The notes below the pieces were generated by a model. That model was not told the DNA's origin. It worked only from the letters and a program-made list of their open reading frames with translations, and did no database searches. Shown here piece after piece: positions 54,951-64,000 of a stretch of 64,000 bases of DNA. The stretch is from positions 166,390-230,389 of the forward strand of contig NZ_JFFR01000018.1 in NCBI RefSeq assembly GCF_000695685.1. The letters run 5' to 3'. Origin of the DNA: Vibrio fortis. Lineage in GTDB: Bacteria > Pseudomonadota > Gammaproteobacteria > Enterobacterales > Vibrionaceae. Every line of letters begins with the position of its first letter. Position 1 is the stretch's first letter. The position numbers and the translations under genes are program-made.

Positions 54951-56767
54951 TACGCTTTCTCCTCTTCACGGTTCTCATCTTGAGCTGCTTTTTCAGCTGC
55001 TGCCGCTTTCTCTGCTGCTTCACCATACAGACGCGCTTTCGGTTGAGACTTGGTGATCTTAACGTCGCTGTAGTCGATGGTTGGAGCTGCGTCTTCATTG
55101 AAGAAAGATAGAGAGTGTTTTAGGAAGTTCACGTCATCACGCTCAGTGCAGTTGTCGTCTAGACGTTGGTGTGCACCGCGAGACTCTTTACGTAGGATTG
55201 CTGAGTGAACCATCGCTTCCGCAACCTCTAGGCCGTAGCCCACTTCGATAGCGTAAAGTAGGTCAGTGTTGAACACCTTGCCTTTGTCTTTAATGCTGAT
55301 CTTCTTGTAGCGCTGCTTAAGCTCAGTGATCTTGTCGATGGTTGCTTGCATCAGGTCTTCTTGACGGTAGATACCACAGCCAGCTTCCATGGTGTGACCC
55401 ATTTCAGTACGGATATCTGCCCAGTTTTCGTCGCCTTCTTGGTTCATCAACGCAGCAATGCGATCTTCGACCGCTTTCACTTGTTTAGCGATAGACTCTT
55501 CATTCCAACCTTTGAACTCAGCAGCGCGTTTGACTGCGTGCTCACCAGCTACGCGGCCAAATACCACGAACTCGGCTAGAGAGTTAGATCCTAGGCGATT
55601 TGCACCGTGTAGGCCAACAGACGCACATTCACCAACTGCGAATAGACCCTTAATGCGAGTTTCACAGCTACCGTTGGTTTCAATACCACCCATAGTGTAG
55701 TGAACCGTTGGACGAATTGGGATTGGCTCTTTTGCAGGATCAACGTTCACGTAAGCTTTCGCTAGCTCACAGATAAACGGTAGACGCTCTTGCAGGTACT
55801 CTTCACCAAGGTGGCGAAGGTCAAGGTGTACTACATCACCAAGCGGGTGTTTGATGGTGTTGCCTTTTTGCTGTTCATGCCAGAATGCTTGAGAAACTTT
55901 GTCACGTGGACCAAGCTCCATGTATTTGTTTTTCGGCTCGCCTACTGGTGTTTCAGGGCCCATGCCGTAATCTTGCAGGTAACGGTAGCCGTTCTTGTTG
56001 ACGATGATACCACCTTCACCACGACAACCTTCGGTCATCAAGATGCCAGTGCCCGGTAGGCCTGTTGGGTGGTATTGAACGAACTCCATATCGCGCAGTG
56101 GTACACCGTGGCGATAAGCCATTGCCATGCCGTCACCCGTTACGATGCCGCCGTTGGTGTTACAGTGGTAAACACGACCTGCGCCACCGGTTGCGAGAAC
56201 AACAGATTTCGCCTTGATGGTAACAAGCTCACCTTCAGACATGTGAATCGCGATAAGGCCTTGTACTTCGCCTTCTTCAACGATCAAATCCACCACAAAG
56301 TACTCGTCAAATCGCTTGATTTGGTCGTACTTCATCGAAGTCTGGAACAGTGTATGAAGCATGTGGAAGCCGGTTTTATCCGCTGCGAACCACGTTCTCT
56401 CTACCTTCATACCGCCAAAGCGACGTACGTTTACTTCACCATTTTCTTTACGACTCCATGGGCAGCCCCATTGCTCCATTTGGATCATTTCACGAGTCGC
56501 GTTCTCAACAAAGTATTCAACAACATCCTGTTCACATAGCCAGTCGCCACCGCCAACCGTATCGTTGAAGTGGTTATCTAGGCTATCTTCGTCCTTGATT
56601 ACTGCCGCTGAACCGCCTTCTGCCGCTACCGTGTGCGAACGCATTGGGTAAACTTTAGAAATCAGTGCTACTTCTAATTCAGGATTAGCTTCAGCCGCTG
56701 CAATAGCAGTACGAAGACCAGCGCCGCCTGCGCCGATGACTGCGATATCTGTGGTAATTGTCTTCAC
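54950..56767 (-). CDS. frdA: Fumarate reductase flavoprotein subunit
   Basis: FrdA reduces fumarate to succinate with covalently bound FAD. The 605-residue protein begins (GTG start) [20 protein letters not shown]; the FAD-linking His is in [10 protein letters not shown] (about His45). HxxR and [13 protein letters not shown] of the active site are present. The C-terminus has a Glu/Lys-rich tail (about 585-605) not seen in E. coli. Ribosome site GGAGG is 8 bases upstream. First gene of the frd operon. Confidence 0.97.
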   Translation of the reverse strand: MKTITTDIAVIGAGGAGLRTAIAAAEANPELEVALISKVYPMRSHTVAAEGGSAAVIKDEDSLDNHFNDTVGGGDWLCEQDVVEYFVENATREMIQMEQWGCPWSRKENGEVNVRRFGGMKVERTWFAADKTGFHMLHTLFQTSMKYDQIKRFDEYFVVDLIVEEGEVQGLIAIHMSEGELVTIKAKSVVLATGGAGRVYHCNTNGGIVTGDGMAMAYRHGVPLRDMEFVQYHPTGLPGTGILMTEGCRGEGGIIVNKNGYRYLQDYGMGPETPVGEPKNKYMELGPRDKVSQAFWHEQQKGNTIKHPLGDVVHLDLRHLGEEYLQERLPFICELAKAYVNVDPAKEPIPIRPTVHYTMGGIETNGSCETRIKGLFAVGECASVGLHGANRLGSNSLAEFVVFGRVAGEHAVKRAAEFKGWNEESIAKQVKAVEDRIAALMNQEGDENWADIRTEMGHTMEAGCGIYRQEDLMQATIDKITELKQRYKKISIKDKGKVFNTDLLYAIEVGYGLEVAEAMVHSAILRKESRGAHQRLDDNCTERDDVNFLKHSLSFFNEDAAPTIDYSDVKITKSQPKARLYGEAAEKAAAAEKAAQDENREEEKA

Positions 56768-57196
56768 AGTTATCCTCCAGTGTGATGCGGAGTTTTCCGC
56801 TTGTTATTATAAAAAGCCGATTTAGGAAGTTCTAAATAGTAGGAACCATTTAGCGCCCCTAAGCCTTAAGTGGTAGGTTCAGTGTATGAGAGGACGCGAT
56901 TTCAAAAATTGATTTATTTAGGGTTTTGCTTCGGTAATGCAAGCGAGAGCATAAACTTTATGGGATCTGTGACTGCAGTCACGGCAAGAATTTGTTGCGT
57001 GCTACAGATAAGAGAACGTGTCGATAAATGCGGCGATATTGAGTGGTTTATTATTGATTTTGTTGATTATTATTCGCGTTAACCATCAATGTCAGTGTTA
57101 TAAACTTTCTGATAACTCAGCATTAAGAAAAGATGATCTTTTGCTAAACAAACGGTATCTTTCGCCCCAGTTATTTCAGTGAGTAATTCTAAAATC
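56768..57196. other. Divergent intergenic region between frdA and epmA
   Basis: No gene is supported here. A 70-codon open frame exists but has no protein-like character. The region must contain the promoters of the frd operon and epmA. I looked for an FNR box (TTGAT N4 ATCAA) and found only weak half sites. A short hairpin, GCGGA with TCCGC, lies in the presumed frdA leader (56791-56804). Confidence 0.5.
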
Positions 57197-58171
57197 ATGA
57201 ACCAAGCTAACTGGCAGCCAGCTGCGCCGATTAAGCAGTTGAAACAACGTGCTTTATTGATTCGTCAGATCCGTGACTTCTTTTTTGAACGTGATGTGAT
57301 GGAGGTTGATACCCCAGCCATGAGCCACGCCACGGTCACCGATGTGCACCTGCACACCTTCAAAACCGAGTTTGTTGGGCCTGGGTATGCTGGTGGTCAA
57401 AAGCTGTTTTTTATGACTAGCCCTGAATTTCACATGAAACGCCTTTTAGCGGCAGGTAGCGGTTGTATTTATCAGATTGCCAAAGCCTTTCGCAATGAAG
57501 AGAACGGTCGCTATCATAACCCTGAATTTATAATGTTGGAGTGGTACCGCGTTGGTTTTGACCACCATAAGCTGATGGATGAGATGGATGATCTGCTGCA
57601 GTTGGTTCTGAAATCGGACAAGGCTGAGCGCATGACTTACCAAAACGCGTTTCTTAATGTGCTCGGGGTATGTCCATTAGAAGGTTCGATGGAAGAGCTA
57701 AAAGCATGTGCTGGTACTCTAGGTTTGAGTGATATTGCCGATCCTGAAGAAGACAGAGACACCTTGCTGCAACTTCTCTTCAGCATTGGTGTGGAGCCTA
57801 AAATTGGCCAAACGGTACCTGCATTCGTATATGACTTCCCAGCTTCGCAAGCGGCACTCGCTAAGATTAACCCGCAAGACAATCGCGTAGCCGATCGCTT
57901 CGAGGTTTACTTTAAAGGCATTGAGTTGGCTAACGGGTTCCACGAGTTAGATAATCCGCAAGAGCAACTACAGCGCTTTGAGGAAGATAATCAAAAACGC
58001 ATTGAGATGGGGCTAGAGCCACAACCTATCGATCATCATCTCATTGAAGCGCTCAAAGCGGGCCTACCGGGCTGCGCAGGTGTGGCATTAGGTATCGACC
58101 GATTAATCATGCTTGCGATGGGACACGATCATATCGATGAAGTGACTGCTTTTCCTTTCCCACGCTCTTAA
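57197..58171 (+). CDS. epmA: EF-P--(R)-beta-lysine ligase
   Basis: EpmA (PoxA/GenX/YjeA), a paralogue of class II lysyl-tRNA synthetase lacking the anticodon domain, attaches beta-lysine to EF-P. The ATG at 57197 gives 324 residues, [16 protein letters not shown], which aligns with the E. coli start; a GTG at 57179 is possible. Class II motifs: [14 protein letters not shown] and [12 protein letters not shown]. efp and epmB lie 6 to 8 kb upstream, with the frd operon in between. EpmA also lies beside frdA in E. coli. Confidence 0.96.
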   Translation: MNQANWQPAAPIKQLKQRALLIRQIRDFFFERDVMEVDTPAMSHATVTDVHLHTFKTEFVGPGYAGGQKLFFMTSPEFHMKRLLAAGSGCIYQIAKAFRNEENGRYHNPEFIMLEWYRVGFDHHKLMDEMDDLLQLVLKSDKAERMTYQNAFLNVLGVCPLEGSMEELKACAGTLGLSDIADPEEDRDTLLQLLFSIGVEPKIGQTVPAFVYDFPASQAALAKINPQDNRVADRFEVYFKGIELANGFHELDNPQEQLQRFEEDNQKRIEMGLEPQPIDHHLIEALKAGLPGCAGVALGIDRLIMLAMGHDHIDEVTAFPFPRS

Positions 58172-58183
58172 CTCTTATCTTTG

Positions 58184-58219
58184 AGTCAGCTAATTCTGGA
58201 AACTTCAGATTAGCTGACT
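58184..58219. terminator. Bidirectional hairpin between epmA and the DMT transporter gene
   Basis: AGTCAGCTAAT and ATTAGCTGACT form a perfect 11-bp stem. The stop codon of the transporter gene (58210-58212, minus strand) is inside the hairpin. T-rich tails are weak. Confidence 0.7.
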
Positions 58220-59097
58220 AATATTCCCGTTCCTACTACCGCGACAATCGCACCAATCCAAGCGTAGGCATTTGGTCTCTGCTTAGTATAAATCCATAAA
58301 ATTGGTAGCAGCATAATCGGTGTTGTCGATGATAGAAGTGCCACCATACCGACGTTCCCTTCCTGTAGTGCATAGAGAATTAACGTCATACCAACCGCCA
58401 TCGCAAGAAAGCCGTTAATTGCGGTGATGAACAGGATATTGCCGTTAATTGGATTCACCGCGCGCGATAACTTAGCACCCGTCAGCCTAAATAGTGAGTG
58501 AGCGATAAAGGCGGTAATCATACGAATCGCTGAGGCGGCCACTGGGTCGATATTGGTCTGCATTACTGGCTTGGCAATAATGCCACCGAGCGCTTGGCAA
58601 ATTGCGGCAGTTAGCCCTAAAGCGACGCCAATCCAAACCGTGCCTTTGATGGTTTCAAGTTGGTTGTTTGCTTGTCCTTTACGACCAAAGAAAATAGCGG
58701 TGAGCACGCCACTAAATACCAGTGCAGAGCCGATGAGTTCTAAGCTAGTCATGCTTTCACTAAACAGGAAGTAGCCAAGAATGGCTGAGAAAACGGCGTG
58801 ACAAGAGAACAGTAGGCCAGCTTGGCGTGGTCCCATACGATTCAAACAGGCAAATAGGGCGGTATCACCAATGAAGATACCAATTAAGCCTGACAGCATC
58901 ATAGGTGTAATTAAATCGGATTCTACGGTTGCCCAGCCTCCGGTTAGCCAAGCCATGGTTGAGAGCATGATAGCTGTGCAGCCCATACGCCAGCGACTAT
59001 AGGCAAATGAGCCTAAATGTTGAGCCGGCTTTACCGACATCAAACTGGCAATTGCCCACAAAACAGCCGCCGCTAGGGCCAACCATTCAAATCCCAT
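58210..59097 (-). CDS. DMT-superfamily transporter (EamA domains)
   Basis: The 295-residue protein has about ten membrane segments in two EamA repeats, as in drug/metabolite exporters. Segments such as GPRQAGLLFSCHAVFSAILGY and MTLILYALQEGNVGMVALLSS fit the family. The substrate is unknown. It is convergent with epmA and the two share a hairpin terminator. Confidence 0.87.
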   Translation of the reverse strand: MGFEWLALAAAVLWAIASLMSVKPAQHLGSFAYSRWRMGCTAIMLSTMAWLTGGWATVESDLITPMMLSGLIGIFIGDTALFACLNRMGPRQAGLLFSCHAVFSAILGYFLFSESMTSLELIGSALVFSGVLTAIFFGRKGQANNQLETIKGTVWIGVALGLTAAICQALGGIIAKPVMQTNIDPVAASAIRMITAFIAHSLFRLTGAKLSRAVNPINGNILFITAINGFLAMAVGMTLILYALQEGNVGMVALLSSTTPIMLLPILWIYTKQRPNAYAWIGAIVAVVGTGILVS

Positions 59098-59229
59098 TAC
59101 TCACATCCATGTAAAAAAGCGAAGAGAGTTAATATGCCCCAAAGCGCTGAGTTCGCAAAGGGTTTGATTGATGGAGGCTCAAAATAATACAGGTTTGAAG
59201 TGGGGAAGCTCGGATAGGCGGAGAAAGGT

Positions 59230-59260
59230 GTCACAGCTCAATTGGATATTGAGCTGTGAC
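59230..59260 (-). terminator. Hairpin after the DASS transporter gene
   Basis: GTCACAGCTCAA and TTGAGCTGTGAC form a perfect 12-bp stem with a 7-base loop 20 bp beyond the stop. The T-tail on the minus strand is weak, so it may act as an mRNA 3' end protector rather than a classic terminator. Confidence 0.65.
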
Positions 59261-59280
59261 GAGTTTGTATAAGAGGGGGT

Positions 59281-60696
59281 TTAAACGAATAAGAACATCG
59301 CCAGGTAGACAATCGCCAGACCAACGACACCCAAGATAACGCCCATTTTCGCCATGTCTTTGCTTTCGATAAGGCCAGTCGAGTAGGCGAGTGAGTTTGG
59401 TGGTGTGGAAACAGGTAGAATCATACCGAGTGATGCAGAGAAAGCGACCACAACCAGTAACCCTTGTAATCCACCAATCGCAGCTAAACTCTCCATAGAA
59501 GCACCAATGGCTGCTGCGATCGGCATCAGCAAGTTAGCGGTCGCGGTATTGGACATGAAGTTGGCCATTAGCCAGCAGACGATAGACAGTGTCAGTACCA
59601 CCGCGGCCGGAGAGAGTGATTCATAGTCAATCGCGTGCGCCAGCGCGGCTGCAAGTCCGGTTTTATCTAAACCAATACCAATCGCGATACCACCGGCGAC
59701 TAACCACAATACGTCCCAGTTAATCAGTTTGAGCTCTTCTTTGCCCATGATGCCGGTTAAGGTAAAAACTGCCAGTGGAATGATCGACACCACATAGGTG
59801 TTCATCCCGTGCAGCTTAGTCGTCATCCACAATAGAATCGTTGCAGCAAAGGTGACGTAAACCACAATCGCACGCCAACTCTTTTTAAATTGTCCATCGA
59901 GTCTTAACACCATGTTCTTCTGCTGAGACGGGAAGAACTTCTGTAGCAAAACCCAGGCAATCGTCAGCTGAATGATTACAAAGGGTAGGCCCATCATCAT
60001 CCAGCTTAAGAAGTCGATGGTGTTCTCTCCGGTCAGATACTGCAGTGCGATTGCATTCGGTGGTGTACCTATTGGAGTCGCGATACCACCAGTATTAGCC
60101 GCGATTGGAATACACAGCACCAAGGCTTTAATGCCTAAGTCACCCTTGGGCGCTGACGCGACAATCGGACCGAGTAGAGCGAGCATCATCACCGTGGTTG
60201 CTGTATTCGACATGAACATGGAAAACACAGCAGTGATCAGCATCAGGCCGAGCATGATGAAGCGAGGTTCTGTCCCAAACGGTTTTAGCAGAACGCGAGC
60301 TAAGTTGTTATCCAGTTCGTATTTCGAAGCCGCTATCGCCAACGCAAAACCACCCATAAACAGAATAATAATGGGTGACGAGAAGGCGCTGAAGATATCG
60401 GTGTATTTAATCAGCTCTCCTAAATCATGGCCTGCTGGTGGCTGCCTGAATAGGTGCAAGCCTTTGTCCGATATCATAATTACTTCAAGAGTGATGATCA
60501 GGATCGAGGTGGCAAAAACCGGAACAGGTTCTAACACCCACAACAACGCTGCCAGTAAGAAAATGGCCAACAGACGATGTTGAATAAGGGTCAGATCGTC
60601 AATGGGAATGGAGTCGATAGGCATAAAAAGCACACCTAACGGAATTGCAAAGCAGATCAGCAGTTTAACGAGAACGCCAACATTGAGCTTAGGCAT
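59281..60696 (-). CDS. DASS-family (SLC13) sodium:dicarboxylate symporter
   Basis: The 471-residue protein has about 11 to 13 membrane segments and the two family motifs: MSNTATTVMMLALLGPIV in the first half and FMSNTATANLLMPIA in the second. These SNT loops bind sodium and substrate in VcINDY-type carriers. Substrate is likely a C4-dicarboxylate such as succinate, though citrate or sulfate is possible. Close to frd, but not in the same operon. Confidence 0.92.
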   Translation of the reverse strand: MPKLNVGVLVKLLICFAIPLGVLFMPIDSIPIDDLTLIQHRLLAIFLLAALLWVLEPVPVFATSILIITLEVIMISDKGLHLFRQPPAGHDLGELIKYTDIFSAFSSPIIILFMGGFALAIAASKYELDNNLARVLLKPFGTEPRFIMLGLMLITAVFSMFMSNTATTVMMLALLGPIVASAPKGDLGIKALVLCIPIAANTGGIATPIGTPPNAIALQYLTGENTIDFLSWMMMGLPFVIIQLTIAWVLLQKFFPSQQKNMVLRLDGQFKKSWRAIVVYVTFAATILLWMTTKLHGMNTYVVSIIPLAVFTLTGIMGKEELKLINWDVLWLVAGGIAIGIGLDKTGLAAALAHAIDYESLSPAAVVLTLSIVCWLMANFMSNTATANLLMPIAAAIGASMESLAAIGGLQGLLVVVAFSASLGMILPVSTPPNSLAYSTGLIESKDMAKMGVILGVVGLAIVYLAMFLFV

Positions 60697-60863
60697 GTGA
60701 TGGAAACCCTATGAAGAAAATATCTACAAATAGAGTAAGTTATCTGATTTTTGGATACTTAGGTGACGGTTATAAAATTGCAAAGTCGTTTAACTTTTCG
60801 GCAACTGTTTTGCTTTTGGTCAATATTTGTTAATCCGCTTTGGTACCGAGCAGATTATGGATA

Positions 60864-60892
60864 CAAAAAAGGCGAGCCATAAGCTCACCTTT
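60864..60892 (-). terminator. Rho-independent terminator after psd
   Basis: AAGGTGAGC with GCTCGCCTT around TTATG (one mismatch) followed by six T on the minus strand. Confidence 0.88.
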
Positions 60893-60916
60893 CACATATC
60901 AATTAGCAGCTAGCGC

Positions 60917-61840
60917 TTATTCTTGCTCAGTGTCCGGTTGTACTTTTTCTGCTTCTGCTTCTGCTTCTGCTTCTGCTTCTGCTGACGCGATATGTGCGTA
61001 TGGAGTACCCAGAACCGTCTTCTCACCGTTTGCCATGCTTTCGTCGAACTTGATTGCGTCTTTAGCAAATAGGTTGATAACGGTAGAGCCTAGCTTGAAG
61101 CGGCCCATCTCTTCACCCTTCTTCAAGATAACTGCTTTGTCACCTTCAGCTGGGTAATCCCACTTGTAAACCGTGTTACCGCGCGGTGGAGTAATTGTGC
61201 CAGCCCAAATTTGCTCAATGCTGCCAACAATCGTTGCACCAACTAGAACTTGAGCCATTGGGCCAAATTCAGTATCGAAGATACACACTACACGCTCGTT
61301 ACGAGCAAATAGGTTAGGAACGTTTTCTGCTGTTAGTGGGTTCACTGAGAACAGATCACCTGGAACGTAGATCATTTGGCGCAGTGTACCGTCGCATGGC
61401 ATGTGAACACGGTGGTAATCACTTGGTGATAGGTACAGAGTCGCGAATTCACCGTCTTTAAACTCTTCAGCAAGATTTGCATCGCCACCTAATAGTTCAC
61501 GAGCAGAGAAGTCATGACCTTTTGCTTGGATCAGTTTGCCATCTGTAATTGGGCCAAATTGGCTTACTCGTGCATCGGCAGGGTGCACAATCACAGATTC
61601 GCCTTCCGCGATTGGACGCATGCCTTCTTTAAGTCCACGTACGAAGAACTCGTTGAAGGTCTTGAAGTGTTTTGGATCGCTGTGAAGGGCTTCATCCATG
61701 TTCACTTTGTACTGCTTGATGAACCAGTTGATGATCGCTGTAGTTAAACCGCCCGCTTTAGCAGACGCTAGTTTACCGACTAAGCGAGTCAGTCCATGTT
61801 GTGGAATCCAGTACTGCAATCCAACTTTGATCTTATCCAT
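60917..61840 (-). CDS. psd: Phosphatidylserine decarboxylase proenzyme
   Basis: Psd decarboxylates phosphatidylserine to phosphatidylethanolamine at the inner membrane. It cleaves itself at the LGST motif (G251|S252 in [12 protein letters not shown]) to make the pyruvoyl group. [11 protein letters not shown] and [10 protein letters not shown] are conserved. The 307-residue protein is about 15 residues longer than usual because of an acidic Glu-Ala tail (about 288-301), encoded by a hexanucleotide repeat. rsgA is upstream on the same strand, as in E. coli. Confidence 0.96.
   Translation of the reverse strand: MDKIKVGLQYWIPQHGLTRLVGKLASAKAGGLTTAIINWFIKQYKVNMDEALHSDPKHFKTFNEFFVRGLKEGMRPIAEGESVIVHPADARVSQFGPITDGKLIQAKGHDFSARELLGGDANLAEEFKDGEFATLYLSPSDYHRVHMPCDGTLRQMIYVPGDLFSVNPLTAENVPNLFARNERVVCIFDTEFGPMAQVLVGATIVGSIEQIWAGTITPPRGNTVYKWDYPAEGDKAVILKKGEEMGRFKLGSTVINLFAKDAIKFDESMANGEKTVLGTPYAHIASAEAEAEAEAEAEKVQPDTEQE
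60947..60982 (-). repeat. In-frame hexanucleotide repeat in psd (six copies of TTCTGC)
   Basis: Six perfect copies of TTCTGC on the plus strand encode Glu-Ala pairs at the Psd C-terminus. Copy-number slippage would add or remove two residues without breaking the frame. Confidence 0.95.
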
Positions 61841-61988
61841 TGTATTAATATTCCAATGTTGTGTATTTCTTCAATGAAAATCAGTTAATGACGCTTTAGG
61901 GCGCGAGATGTTACTCAATATCGCGCCAATTGTCAGCAAGTGCGCAAACTTTGGTTGCAACTGCTGAGAGTTATTCACAAAAATGGCC

Positions 61989-63044
61989 TTAAAGATCAGC
62001 CTTCTTGTTTCTTGAGTACTGTCGATTAGCTTTGTTTTCAACCATGCTCTCAATGATACGGTGGTAGTTCTCAAAGCGGATACGGCTGATCTTGCCATCC
62101 TCAACCGCTTCGCGAAGGATACAACCTGGGTCATCATTGTGTTTACAGTCGCGGAACTTACAACCACCAAGATACGGCTTGAACTCAACAAAGGCTTCGG
62201 TGATGGCTTCAGGCTCTAAGTGCCATAAACCAAATTCACGGACCCCCGGAGAATCAATCAAGTCACCGCCTGATGGGAAATGGTATAGACGTGCTGCTGT
62301 TGTGGTGTGTTGACCAAGGCCTGAGTTCTCTGACACCGCGCCTTCTTCGATATCAAGCGTTGGCATCAGCGCGTTAACTAGGCTGGATTTACCTACGCCC
62401 GATTGACCAACAAAGATGTTGATGCGGTTTGCCAGTTCAGCTTCTAGCTCAGCAATGCCGTAGCCGGTCTCTTTACTCACAAACAGAACCTTGTAGCCAA
62501 TCTCTTCATAGATGGTTAGGGTCTGTTTGTATTCCGCGAGCTGTTCTTCGCTGAGCAGGTCAACTTTGTTTAATACAATCAGCGGCGCGATGCTCAATGT
62601 ATCAGAAGCGATCAGGTAGCGGTCGATGATGTTCAGGGATAGCTCTGGTAACACCGCAGACACAATCACCATTTGATCAACGTTAGCTGCGACAGGCTTC
62701 AGGCCGTCGTAGTAATCTGGGCGAGTTAGAATAGAAGTACGTGGCTCAACGGCCTCAACTACACCAGAGATACCAGCCATAGATTCAAGACCGGCACGCC
62801 AGATCACTCGGTCGCCAGAGACCAAGCTTTCGATACCGCGACGCAGGTTACAACGGTGGATCTCGCTGGTTTCAACGTCTTCAATATCTGCATGTTGACC
62901 AAATCGAGTAATTACTAGGCCACTCTTGGTGCCGCCGAGCATGCTCTCATCCCACTGGACAGAGTCTTCCTGCTTGAGTCGTTTCTTTTGGTTACTGCGT
63001 ACGCGTCGTACTTGACCTTTGGTTAACTTTTTCTTTTTCGCCAC
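61989..63044 (-). CDS. rsgA: Small ribosomal subunit biogenesis GTPase RsgA
   Basis: RsgA is a circularly permuted GTPase that assists late 30S subunit maturation. The 351-residue protein begins with a basic stretch and an OB fold; the G motifs occur in the permuted order: LNKVDLL (G4), [12 protein letters not shown] (G1) and DSPGVREFG (G3). A C-terminal zinc site is formed by [14 protein letters not shown]. It is divergent from orn, as in many gammaproteobacteria. Confidence 0.96.
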   Translation of the reverse strand: MAKKKKLTKGQVRRVRSNQKKRLKQEDSVQWDESMLGGTKSGLVITRFGQHADIEDVETSEIHRCNLRRGIESLVSGDRVIWRAGLESMAGISGVVEAVEPRTSILTRPDYYDGLKPVAANVDQMVIVSAVLPELSLNIIDRYLIASDTLSIAPLIVLNKVDLLSEEQLAEYKQTLTIYEEIGYKVLFVSKETGYGIAELEAELANRINIFVGQSGVGKSSLVNALMPTLDIEEGAVSENSGLGQHTTTAARLYHFPSGGDLIDSPGVREFGLWHLEPEAITEAFVEFKPYLGGCKFRDCKHNDDPGCILREAVEDGKISRIRFENYHRIIESMVENKANRQYSRNKKADL

Positions 63045-63195
63045 AATTTTCTACTTAACACATCTAACTTGATGATAGGGAACTCGTCGTAACTGAGCCT
63101 GTTGCCATGAGATTTACGCGGCACAAAACCTAGTTTGAGTATACTTATTTGGGTATAGTACCTCTTTTACACGCAAACAAATAGGCAGCGCCATT

Positions 63196-63741
63196 ATGTC
63201 CTTTAGCGATCAGAACCTAATATGGGTCGATCTAGAGATGACGGGACTTGATCCTGAAACTCATAAAATCATTGAAATTGCTACTATCGTCACCGATAGT
63301 GAGCTGAACATTCTTGCTGAAGGCCCAGTACTAGCTATCCATCAACCAGACAGTGAACTGGATAAAATGGACGAGTGGTGTACGACAACACACACCGGCA
63401 GCGGCCTAGTGAAACGTGTGAAAGAGAGCACCGTGACGGAACAAGATGCGATTGCTCAAACGATCGAGTTTCTTGAAAAGTGGGTGTCGAAAGGCAAATC
63501 ACCGATTTGTGGCAACAGTATTGGCCAAGATCGTCGTTTCTTGTACAAGCATATGCCTGAACTGGAAGAGTACTTTCACTACCGTTACATCGACGTGAGC
63601 ACTTTGAAAGAGCTTACGCGTCGTTGGAAACCTGAAGTATTAGATGGCTTTACTAAATCTGGTAGTCACTTAGCCTTAGATGACATTCGTGAGTCGATTG
63701 CTGAACTTCAGTACTACCGCAAGACGATCATCAATATCTAA
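63196..63741 (+). CDS. orn: Oligoribonuclease
   Basis: Orn degrades 2-5 nt RNA oligomers, including pGpG from c-di-GMP turnover. The 181-residue DEDDh exonuclease has [10 protein letters not shown] (D, E), [10 protein letters not shown] (D) and [10 protein letters not shown] (H, D). Length and motifs are complete. Divergent from rsgA, and followed by a tRNA gene about 180 bp downstream. Confidence 0.98.
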   Translation: MSFSDQNLIWVDLEMTGLDPETHKIIEIATIVTDSELNILAEGPVLAIHQPDSELDKMDEWCTTTHTGSGLVKRVKESTVTEQDAIAQTIEFLEKWVSKGKSPICGNSIGQDRRFLYKHMPELEEYFHYRYIDVSTLKELTRRWKPEVLDGFTKSGSHLALDDIRESIAELQYYRKTIINI

Positions 63742-63858
63742 TTGATTCAAAATGGTTGTTTTGAATTGATTATCTGGCTGCGAAATCAACATTTTTTTGA
63801 AATTCTGTGTGCTTTTTCAGCACTTGACGAAAAAGTTGCAGAATTTTGCATTAAGGAC

Positions 63859-63886
63859 TTGCATCACAAAAAAATGCTCTTATAAT
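63859..63886 (+). promoter_or_regulatory. Promoter of the tRNA-Gly gene
   Basis: TTGCAT and a perfect TATAAT are 16 bases apart. A GC-rich discriminator (TCGCAGCC) follows, as in stringently controlled stable-RNA promoters. The tRNA starts 36 bp downstream. Confidence 0.8.
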
Positions 63887-63921
63887 TCGCAGCCCTGAAC
63901 GGCGAAAGACGTTTTCAGAAT

Positions 63922-63997
63922 GCGACACTAGCTCAGCTGGTAGAGCGCAACCTTGCCAAGGTTGAGGTCACGAGTTCGAACCTCGTGTGTCGCTCCA
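63922..63997 (+). tRNA. glyV: tRNA-Gly (anticodon GCC)
   Basis: A 76-nt cloverleaf: acceptor stem GCGACAC with GTGTCGC, D-arm with AGCTCAGCTGG, anticodon loop CTTGCCAAG giving GCC, and T-arm GAGTTCGAACCTC. CCA is encoded. The allele symbol is only a guess, because vibrios usually have several identical copies in tandem; the window ends 3 bp later. Confidence 0.96.
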
Positions 63998-64000
63998 ATT

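Noticed and set aside
54082..56651. Several long plus-strand open frames opposite frdA, frdB and frdC
   Set aside because: They are antisense shadows of strongly biased codons in highly conserved genes.
56768..56910. FNR box for the frd operon
   Set aside because: Only weak half sites are present; I could not support a TTGAT-N4-ATCAA match, although FNR control of frd is well known in other bacteria.
56870..57082. A 70-codon open frame between frdA and epmA
   Set aside because: No ribosome site, no recognisable family and unlikely codon use; it lies where promoters are expected.
59972..60583. A 203-codon plus-strand open frame opposite the DASS transporter
   Set aside because: Same reason: antisense to a membrane protein with clear family motifs.

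Overview
This window looks like chromosome I of a Vibrio, probably a marine species close to the Splendidus clade. That placement is inferred from protein character, gene order and codon style; no database was searched. Almost every flanking gene is a gammaproteobacterial housekeeping gene: waaA, waaF, hldD, envC, cysE, gpsA, secB, gpmI, groESL, efp, epmA, epmB, frdABCD, psd, rsgA, orn and a tRNA-Gly.

Layout. (1) 1-4.35 kb, minus strand: inner-core LPS and lipid A genes (start of an unknown gene, waaA, waaF, an LpxL/LpxM acyltransferase, hldD). (2) 4.6-10.1 kb: a TetR regulator, then envC, cysE, gpsA, secB and a YibN-like rhodanese on the minus strand. (3) 10.4-38.7 kb, plus strand: a large surface-polysaccharide region lying between yibN and gpmI, which are neighbours in E. 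coli. It opens with a yjbEFGH-type secretion operon. An RfaH ops element and wza-wzb-wzc follow, then a decayed IS200-like element. An AT-rich serotype-specific block comes next: CDP-deoxysugar genes, Wzx, an EpsG-like Wzy, three glycosyltransferases, and a nucleotidyltransferase/phosphodiesterase pair. The 3' module makes UDP-L-FucNAc (fnlABC, WbuB-like transferase) and QuiNAc-initiated lipid carrier (WbpV-like reductase, small initiating sugar-phosphate transferase, WbpM-like dehydratase). (4) 38.9-64 kb: housekeeping genes with accessory genes between them (Ogt, MATE pump, four-helix-bundle protein, repeat-rich exported protein, diguanylate cyclase, MgtC-like protein, pilin-like protein, SPFH protein, DMT and DASS transporters).

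How the polysaccharide genes fit together (inference): WbpM, the WbpV-like reductase and the small transferase would start the repeat unit with QuiNAc on undecaprenyl phosphate. A WbuB-like enzyme would add L-FucNAc, and three further transferases could add other sugars, including one from a CDP-6-deoxyhexose. Wzx flips the unit, the EpsG-like protein polymerises it, and Wza-Wzb-Wzc control length and export. RfaH acting at ops would let the long operon be read through.

The most unusual non-coding signal is a family of about 43-bp intergenic repeats at eleven places. None lies inside the wza-to-wbpM locus. They tend to begin exactly at or just after stop codons, in the same orientation relative to the gene, and in two cases encode the end of the protein. 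One locus is a tandem array of about eight units beside a four-helix-bundle (S23-like) gene that has repeats on both sides. A second, palindromic repeat family is nested within one of these loci. The most unusual protein-level signal is the translationally coupled nucleotidyltransferase and nucleotide-pyrophosphatase-like pair inside the capsule locus.
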